Assembly: GCA_019096065.1 (NCBI GenBank) | Contig: JAGUCH010000003.1 | Location: forward strand, 1,240,001-1,304,000 | Direction of reading: 5' to 3' | Length of the DNA: 64,000 bases | Source: Paracyclopina nana | Lineage: Eukaryota; Arthropoda; Copepoda; Cyclopoida; Cyclopettidae | Shown here: piece after piece, positions 56,378 to 64,000 of the stretch | How positions within the stretch are numbered: position 1 is the first letter of the stretch | Layout: every line of letters starts with the position of its first letter | Made by a program: the position numbers and the translations under genes | Notes under the pieces: model-generated | What the model saw: only the letters and a program-made list of their open reading frames with translations | Databases searched by the model: none | What the model was told of the DNA's origin: nothing

Positions 56378-58888
56378 TTATAACTTGTAAGCGCTTTCTT
56401 TAAGAAATTGAGCATGAATTTGATCTGAGATCTCGCCAACAAGTTGGCCAATAACAGCTGGGTCAATATCACAAGCCAAATTTGTCTGGCTGGAACTTGA
56501 CAAGGGGAATCCCTTCTTTACAAGACTTCTGTCTTTAAATGTTGCCAGAATATTCTCCATCTTGGTCATGATTTTATCCATTTCTTCCATGAGATCACCA
56601 TTTGCAGACTGGTTCAGTTCTTTTTCTTCCTCAGGAGTCATCAGAAGCTTGGTTATGTTTAATTGGTCTTGGTCACAACCCTAAGTTTATTTTTAAAATT
56701 GTATTCTTTTTTTTAGCATGCAATGATCAAAATTCTCACCTGATGGTTGCCAGTTTTAGCAAGAAATGAGGTTATGTCACCCAAGCTCACTTTTGAAATT
56801 GTTGGAAATTCGGAATCCACATTTGGATTCTGCTGCTCATCATTGTTGAGCAGAGTATCAACCATGACTGATTCATCAAACACTGGGGTGTTAATGTGCA
56901 TATTTGTGGTCTGCTTCAGTGGACCAACTGGCTTGGGAGCCTACCCAAAAAAAATGTATCATATTGACTAATCAGAGTGTTCTAAAAAAATATGTTACCT
57001 GAAACACTATGGGGCTAAAGTTGTTGTCAAGAGCCAATCTGCTGAATTTTTTCTTCTGGTTCACCAACAAGTTTTTGTGGGTTTTCAAAAATGCTGCAGT
57101 GACAATTGGTGTGCTCTCAATTAGGCTGGGCTCATTCAGGCTGTTTTGAAGCTCCATCAAGATGGATTGCCTCTGGTCAATAATTTGCTTTTTGGATCTC
57201 AGAGGAGTTTCACTTCCATTTTCTAGGTCTGGGCATCCAAAAAGTCCCTCCATCAATAGCTTCAACCTGTTCAGCTGAGCCTGCATGGCCACACAGCTAT
57301 GAATGGGCTGAGACAGCAACTCAGGCTCTGATGAGTTCACTTTGACAACTGGCTCAATTTTGTGTCTAGAAGCTTGCAAACTGGTTAGTCTCTCCAGCAC
57401 AGCTGCATTTTCCTTCTCCATGGTGAGCAGAATGGTGTTGAGTTGAGTTTGCCTTTCTTTGAGATCTTCCTCAGATTTCTTAGCCTCAGATGGAGACTGT
57501 GAATGCTGGCTGGACACAGAGTGGAATCCAGAGCTGCAAGCTTCCTCTGAATGAACAGGTTGTTGCGGCAAAAGATTTAAAGATTCAGCTGTCACAGGTT
57601 GCTCATGAATGGTGACCTCTTCATCAATGTCATCATTGATGGCTGTTGTTTCAAGCACCATTTCAGGGTCATGGGCCAGGTATCTTTTTCTTAAGTGTTT
57701 AGTCTTCTTAAAAAGCCCAGTTGAAGTGGCCTTGATAATGCCTAGATTATTAGCCACCATCTTAAGCAAAGCTCTGGTGGCTTCTTTTTTTGTGCTTTTA
57801 TAGCAGTACTCCTGCATTGGGTGCAACACTTTGTGGCTTTGACTGGTCAGACCATAGAAAAAGCAGTGTTGACACAAGTCATAATTGATGCATTGCAAGC
57901 ATTGGTACCTAAATAGAAATAAATCAATTTTGTGCATTCATCAATGGGCTTGATTTTGCTTACCTCATGCCAATGATGACTTGTGATTTGCAATTTGCAC
58001 ACCTGACATCATGTCTGATTGACTTTGATGCAACCAGCCTGTAAAAAGTTGGCAGCCACACAATGATTTGAGGCTCTCTAAAAATCCACTTGAAAAAAGA
58101 CTCCTCATCCAGCAACTTTTGGTTGGTGATATGCAAACATTGTGCAACTGTGCTGTCCACCAAATGAGATCCAAAACTTTCAATTTCCCCCAGGAAATCT
58201 GAAATTCTTGTCAGTTCTGTAAGGAAAGCTTTGATTCCTTTCTTTGCCATCAGCCCATTGTCTGCTGAGGCAAAGTCTTTGTAGAGGTAAGCCAGTTTGT
58301 CTTTGAGCCTGGCTTCACACAAAATGGTCAAAAACACCTTCAAAAAAGCCACACCTACATGGTTCTCTCCAAAAATGAGGTGGACAGCTTTGACTGTTGC
58401 CTCTGTGCATGCCGAGACATCTATGGTTGGTGAGAAGTAAGGTCTGATCTATGACAATGAAGAAATGATTAAACACCAAAATTTTGAGGGAAAACAATCC
58501 TTACTTTTCCTGCAGAAAAGAAAATGTCCGCCACCACATCAGTGGCTTTTCCAGGGTTGAACTTGGCATCAGGATTGATGGTTGTCCTGAAACCATGCTG
58601 GTGAAATGCAGAGGCCACAGCCCCTAGCTTGACCTGGTCCAGCCTCAGGCCCGCCCTGAGGATGTCCAGCTTTGAGGCAGTCCTGTAGGCAGCATATTTG
58701 ATGGCATCACACTCTTTCAGCTTATCCATGATCACCTCCATGTCCATGGGAGTGATCAGCTCTGGCGCCTCCACTGCCTCAATATCCTTCATGGCAAATG
58801 AGGTGATGACAATGGGCGTGGCTGACCCTGGCCTCGACACGGTGGCCATGGGGGTCCTCAGAATGGGCGGTTTGGTTTGGGCTGACAT
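56378..58888 (-). CDS. Dystrophin-superfamily protein, dystrotelin/Dah-like
   Basis: Five exons, complement of 58505-58888, 57964-58448, 56999-57908, 56740-56940 and 56378-56680 (760 residues). After a 50-residue disordered start, residues 60-250 resemble the paired helical EF-hand region of dystrophin and dystrobrevin (KYAAYRTASKLDILRAGLRLDQV, ESFFKWIFREPQIIVWLPTFYRL). A ZZ zinc finger follows at about 276-325 (RHDVRCANCKSQVIIGMRYQCLQC, YDLCQHCFFYG, HPMQEYCY). A coiled coil lies at about 425-520. There is no WW domain or spectrin repeat, which excludes dystrophin itself. The acyl-helix spacing and weak coiled coil fit dystrotelin and its fly relative Dah, a cortical actin and membrane organiser, better than dystrobrevin. 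The superfamily is sure; the subfamily is moderate. Confidence 0.8.
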
Positions 58889-58899
58889 TTTGCAGGCGC

Positions 58900-60130
58900 A
58901 GAGAAATGTTATTGGTAGGTGAATTTGAAATGCTGCTGCTACCTTTAACGACCATAACAGCGTACACAGGTAGCTTCCATAGAACCAACTGAAATTCCTT
59001 ACCTGTTGCTGGCCTAGCTCAGCCAAAGGATAAAATGCTCAGGTGTACAGGGTGACGCGTTCCGCTACAGGTTGTCATGCATGATTTGTGATTTTAATGG
59101 AAAAACTTTATTTGCGCGCTTACATAATGCGTGCGATTAATTAGGGGTATTATTTTCCTGCGCACGTTAATCCTCTTGGAAGAAACTCTAAACTCTTGGC
59201 CAATCCTGTCTGCAAGATTTTCACGGACTTTGACCCTAGCTGCCGATCATTGACTGCAAAAGCACATTTTCACTATAGGAACAATGGCTCAATTCATTGC
59301 TTTTATTCATTCACCTGCATTTAATGATCTTTTTGACGGAAACGAGAACTCTCGTATAATCTGGATTCCTGTCTTCTCAAGCAATTTCTTTAATGTAAAC
59401 TCATTACATGTCACCCCTCTTGAGATGTCGTTAGCCTTAAAATGCAGTACATTTAGCATTTTACCCGCTGTGCGACGATCGAAGCTCGTTCGAGGTTTGA
59501 AGAAGCCACACCAGAGCTCAACATGAGGAGCTAAGTGAGGACCAGTTCTTTTCAAGCTGTGGAACTTTTAAGATTACACTAAGACTAGAAGTAAAGCTCA
59601 GGTACAAAGCTATATTCATAGGAAACGAGGCCATATTGCAGTCATTAAAAAGTTATTTATCACACAATAGCTTCAGCAGCATTAACTGCGCGCAGCATTA
59701 ATGTGCTATGTTGGCAAACTTAATCAAAGGTAATTCCAAAAGCTGCTGTTACAAGGATTAAGCAAGTGGAAAAAATGTACTTTTCATGTCCTACAAATCA
59801 TGTCGCTGAATAAGCTACACTATTCAAGCATATATCTGTCTATACACACAAAAAAATAATTACCAACACCTGTTTATGAAAAAAGTAGCCCGAATATAAA
59901 GCTGGCATGGGATTTTCATGTATCTCATTGAGTAGGCCAAAACGCCCATATGAAGAGATTGTTTCCCTTTTCTTTGCGTCACCCTGTATTTTTGGGAGTA
60001 GAGCAGGAGCGCATGCCTGAAATCAGCAGGCAAAACAAAGGGAAATTTCAGTTGACGAACAATTTTGCGAGGAGTTATATTTTATTACGCTTTGCCAGTA
60101 TTATTAGTAATTTCAGTCTGGAGACTAAGT
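58900..60130. other. Intergenic region, no gene seen
   Basis: This interval separates two divergent starts. Short frames are present but no protein similarity or splice pattern was recognised. Confidence 0.5.
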
Positions 60131-60140
60131 TACCTTAAAA

Positions 60141-62695
60141 ATGGAGGGACCCGACCAAATATTGCCCAGTGACACTTTCATCACTACTGAAGCTGATGGA
60201 GCTGTTCAGCTTAGGCTTGGCCAAGATGACTACAGCAGCCTTCAGCCCATTTCTGTACCTGGCCTCTTAATGAAGGCTGCCCAAGTTGCTCCTGATGTGA
60301 TTGCCATGGCTGTCAAAAGGGAGGACAAGTGGGTGAAATGGACCTACAAAGAATACTTACAAGGTAGCCTATTTATAACTATTTTAAATATTTACTCCTC
60401 TTAAAAATACATTTGAATTTGTACTCTTCTGAATTTTTATAGAGTGTACTAAATTTGCAATAAAATGCAACTTTCCATGAAAGGTGAAAGTTGCCACGCA
60501 TGGAAAAACAGGTTCTGAAACAGCCCGTTTTCATTTCTTAACTTTATGTTTTTCAGAGGTGAGACATGTGGCCAAAGCATTTATTTCTCTGGGTTTGGAA
60601 GCCAGGAAGAGTGTGGGAATCCTTGGCTTCAATTCTCCCGAATGGTTTGTAGCAGATTTGGCCGCAGTTTTTGCCAATTCCATTGCCACTGGCATTTATG
60701 CGACCAATTCTCCGGAAATGTGCAAATACATGGCCAACCATTGTCAGGCCAACATTCTTGTGGTGGAGGATGACAAGCAGTTGGAGAAAATTCTGAAAGT
60801 CAAGCCAGAGCTTCGAGGTATTACAACATACTATATTATTACAGACAATATCAAGAATCTGGTTAAACTAGATTCATTTGGCGTTATTACATAACACGTT
60901 TCTTCTCAGAAATGTTTTTTATGAAACATTTCCATCAAATGCGTGAATCACAAGCATAACAGTAATCCATTATAGATTTGAGGGCAATTGTTCAGTATAC
61001 GGGCACTCCAAGCCATGAAGGTGTGCTAAGTTGGCAGGACCTCTTGAAACTTGGTGCTTCTCAACCAGACACCCTTTTGGATCAAAGGCTGAGCCAGGTT
61101 GCAATCAACCAATGTTGTCACTTGGTATACACCTCCGGAACCACCGGACCTCCCAAAGCTGTTATGCTCTCCCACGACAATCTCACGTTTACTGCTAAAA
61201 TCATGCACTTGGTCTATGGCCTCAAAGATGTGGGCCAAGAGAGAAATGTCAGTTACTTGCCTTTGAGCCATGTAGCTGCTAGTATGATGGACATTTTTGT
61301 CATCATGACATGCCAAGGAACGACCTTTTTTGCGGATAAAAATGCCCTCAAGGTCATAAAAAAACCAACAGCACTTAATTACATGACGTATAGGAAGCTT
61401 TTTTATAGGGGACTCTAACTAATACTTTACAAGAGGCCACCCCAACATTGTTCATTGGAGTGCCTCGAGTGTGGGAGAAAATCCAGGAGAAAATGATGGA
61501 AATTGGCAAAGCCAACAAAGGGCTCAAAAGGGAGATTGGCCAATGGGCAAAAAGAACTGGGCTGCTCCACAACCAAAATGTGCTGAATGGAACAACAATG
61601 ACAATGTCCACTGAGCTCAAGTACAAAATTGCTGATAAGGTCGTTTTCCAGGTAAAATTCATTTGCCTTATTTTGTGCTATTTCATATTTATAGTCATTT
61701 GCCATTTCCAGAAAGTGAAAACTGCTCTAGGCTTGAACAAGTGCAAGAGATTTTTCGTTGCTGCTGCACCCATTTCAATTGACACGCTTGAATACTTCCT
61801 GAGCTTGGATATTCGAATTTTCGATATTTATGGAATGAGTGAGTGCTCGGGTCCACAAACGTTCAACTGTGCAGAAAGTCAAAAGGTTGGCTCCATCGGA
61901 AAAGGGCTGCCTGGTTGCTTGACCAAAATTGCCAACAAGGATGATCCCGAATGGTAGAGTTGCATATTCTGATATTTGCAAAAACACCTTTCTGAACTCA
62001 TATTTTGCAGTATTAATGGAGAGATCTTGATGAAGGGCAGGAATGTCATGATGGGGTATTTGCATTCCCCCGACAAAACCAAAGAAGCCATCAACCAAGA
62101 TGGCTGGCTCAAGTCTGGCGATCTTGGAGTCGTCGATGAATCCGGATTTTTCAGAATCACTGGAAGAGCCAAAGAGATCTTGATCACTGCTGGTGGGGAA
62201 AATGTGGCCCCCATACCCATTGAGGAGAGCATCAAGAAGCAGCTGCCATGCGTGGCAAATGCAATGTTGATCGGTGATCAGAAAAAGTTCCTCAGCGTTT
62301 TGCTTACCATCAAAACTGAAATTGATCCTGTGACATTGGAGCCTTTGCCTCAATTGTCTCCAATAACTCTTGAATGGTGCCAGAACATTGGCTCCAAGGC
62401 TCAAGTAAGCTTGATTTATAATTTTAATTGCGTATTTGCTGTTAATTCCTTTATTTTGTTGCAGACAATTGATGACATTGTCGATGGACATGATGAGATT
62501 GTGATGAAAGCATTCCAGGAGGGAATTAATCTTGCCAATGAAAGCTCGGTGTCCAATGCGCAAAAAGTGCAAAAATGGAAGATCTTGAGGAAGGACTTTT
62601 CGGTGCCTGGTGGTGAACTGGGGCCAACTCTCAAAATGAAAAGGCACTTTGTGCTGGAGCAATATGCAGATTTGGTCAATGGATTTTACCAATAG
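60141..62695 (+). CDS. bgm: Bubblegum-type very-long-chain acyl-CoA synthetase
   Basis: Seven exons: 60141-60363, 60557-60817, 60976-61352, 61409-61651, 61712-61953, 62011-62404, 62465-62695 (656 residues). The AMP-binding motif reads YTSGTTGPPKAVMLSHDN, followed by SYLPLSHVAA, FLGVPR-like FIGVPRVWEKI, YGMSECSGP, GWLKSGDLG and RAKEILITAGGENVAPIPIE. The length and the C-terminal GGELGPTLKMKRHFVLEQY place it in the ACSBG (bubblegum) group. It activates long and very-long-chain fatty acids to acyl-CoA using ATP, at ER or peroxisome-associated membranes. All active-site motifs are intact. The donor after exon 3 (AAG|GTCATA) is weak but is supported by frame and by the GTLTNTLQEATPT continuation. 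Confidence 0.93.
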
Positions 62696-62757
62696 CAGTT
62701 GTACATTGAATTTTCAAAAATAACTGAATTGCACATTTGTTGTTGATTTTAGCCAAG

Positions 62758-64000
62758 CTATTGCTGATTTTGTGACAGGTCATTTTTCACTTCTCCTGAA
62801 GGTGATGAAAACCATGATCCATGGTGGAATGACACATAGGCAGGAGCCCCCTGGATTATGTTTTCAAACACTTGATTGAGCTTTTTCAAATAGTGAGGGC
62901 CAATTTCACTCGTGTCAGAATTCAAAAAATTGATAACAGTTTGGCTTTTCTCCAATTCAGCCTCCTCTTTCGTCATCAATTTTTCCAGCAGGAACAATCT
63001 CATATGAAGATCTTGTAGCTCAAAATAGCTCAATGGTGAGGTTTTGTCTGCGCACCTGAGAGCCACATATTTGCTAAGCTTTATGGTCTCGTTTAACTTG
63101 CTGAGCTCAATCACCGTTTGTTTGGAAGAAGTCAAGTTTGACTTGTAGGCAAAGAGCAAGTCAAATACCTCAACAACTTTTTTCTTCCTTTCTCTCAACT
63201 CCATCTTGTATCGAGGTAGATGTGTGATCACAGCATTGCAAATTGAGCATTTCGGTACACCAACTTTCTTGTCGCTAATAATTGTTTCCAAATCTTCCTC
63301 AGTGAAGCAATGTGGGCAATCAGGCAGTTGAACATACCTAAATATTTAGGCAATATATAATTACAATTTTTCTTACAAAATAATTTTGGCACATGCCTGA
63401 AATTTGCTTTGATTTCAATGTTGCACACTGGGCACGCGGCTTGAGGGCACATTTCACCACAAAAGCCTTGGCATGGATGACCACAAATCAGCGACTTTTT
63501 GCATTGCTCCTGGCAAGGATTCCTATTGCAGTTGGCATAGCACTTTTTGGTACACTTGGAATGCTCGCACCCAAGGCCACATTTTTCCTATAAATCGGGT
63601 CGTAATTAAAGAATTATGCAAATTAGCATTATGAAACTTACTTTGCAATCACTGCAGCTGTCATCGCAAAAAGCTTTGCACTTTTTGTGCTGACATTGAA
63701 AAAGGCATTTTTGCTTACTGCAAGGTTGGCACACTTGTCCACACTTGAGTTGGCAAGGATGACCACAGAGCAGACTTCTTGGGCATTTCTCCACGCAAGG
63801 AAGATGCAGTTGACCATTTAAGCATTCACTGCATTTATTGCCGCATATGTGACCACATTCCATCATTGAAGAGCAAACTGCAGTGCAATTGGATGAAGTT
63901 TCCAGGCTTCCACATTTCCTCAGAGCCGAATGACCACATGCGAATTTGTCATCATTGCTGACTAGAACCTGACACTCTGCATTACTACAAGACTGGTAGC
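62758..64000 (-). CDS. ZNFX1: ZNFX1-type protein, C-terminal part (partial)
   Basis: Complement of 63642-64000 (open at the window edge), 63397-63587 and 62758-63337. The visible part holds several NFX1-type zinc fingers: CGHICGNKCSECL, CGHPCQLKCGQVCQPC, CNRNPCQEQCKKSLICGHPCQGFCG. The last is followed by a C-terminal helical region starting YVQLPDCPHCF. This tail order is that of ZNFX1, whose SF1 RNA helicase would lie beyond the window. ZNFX1 works in small-RNA inheritance in nematodes and antiviral RNA sensing in mammals. The second intron appears to use a GC donor (TTCAG|GCATGT at 63396), needed to keep the frame. The stop is only 62 bp from that of the convergent acyl-CoA synthetase. NFX1 itself is less likely because the helical tail is wrong for it. 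Confidence 0.8.

Noticed and set aside
59284-59526. 80-codon plus-strand frame upstream of the acyl-CoA synthetase
   Set aside because: No similarity, no splice signals, and not in frame with the downstream gene.

Overview
The window is eukaryotic nuclear DNA, most likely from an arthropod and probably an insect with a compact genome. The grounds are genes split by many short introns (mostly 50-65 bp, GT-AG, with two GC-AG candidates), an ecdysteroid-kinase-like (EcKL) protein, a Costal-2-type kinesin, a dystrotelin/Dah-like protein and insect-style DNA transposon remnants. Nothing bacterial is present. The species cannot be fixed from the sequence alone. Exon coordinates were read by hand from splice signals and frame; summed exon lengths are multiples of three for every complete model.

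Layout. 0-1.5 kb: an intronless EcKL-family protein that lacks the catalytic motifs (-). 1.7-7.3 kb: a gene-poor, AT-rich stretch with two foldback elements, a decayed Piwi pseudogene (-) and an orphan ORF fragment (-). 7.3-9.6 kb: mitochondrial half ABC transporter of ABCB10 type (+). 11-12.6 kb: an unrecognised secreted protein (+). 12.8-14.5 kb: RFWD3 ubiquitin ligase (-), sharing a short promoter with SREBP (+, 14.9-17.9 kb). 18-18.9 kb: an unrecognised two-helix membrane protein (-). 21-30.4 kb: a myosin-18 tail gene (+) with no motor exons in the window and two alternative 5' coding exons. 31-35.1 kb: Wapl (-). 35.6-36.1 kb: a non-autonomous hAT element with a perfect 8-bp target duplication. 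36.4-37.7 kb: an orphan membrane protein (-). 38.4-39.2 kb: Asf1 (-). 40-41.6 kb: RMDN/PTPIP51-like (+). 42.2-44.7 kb: ERp44 (+). 45-46.2 kb: PTGES2 (-). 46.4-47.1 kb: mRpL17 (+). 47.2-50.7 kb: Costal-2-like kinesin (-). 51.2-51.7 kb: a 49-residue small ORF (-). 51.9-52.6 kb: UEV ubiquitin-conjugating variant (+). 52.8-55.9 kb: secreted heme peroxidase with FN2 and CLIP-like modules (-). 56.4-58.9 kb: dystrotelin/Dah-like (-). 60.1-62.7 kb: bubblegum-type acyl-CoA synthetase (+). 62.8-64 kb: the C-terminal part of a ZNFX1-type zinc-finger protein (-), running off the window.

The genes are mostly unrelated housekeeping functions: cohesin and chromatin (Wapl, Asf1), DNA repair and ubiquitin (RFWD3, UEV), lipid control (SREBP, acyl-CoA synthetase), ER and mitochondria (ERp44, RMDN, PTGES2, mRpL17, ABCB10) and Hedgehog signalling (Costal-2). 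They are packed as divergent pairs with short shared promoters and convergent pairs with 60-130 bp between stop codons. I see no operon or defence-island logic.

The most unusual items are the myosin-18 tail gene without a motor, the FN2-CLIP-peroxidase fusion, the EcKL pseudokinase with an N-myristoylation-type start, the Piwi pseudogene beside two foldback elements, a cassette exon that makes a stop codon at its splice junction, and a cluster of CTCF-like motifs around the internal promoter of the myosin-18 gene.
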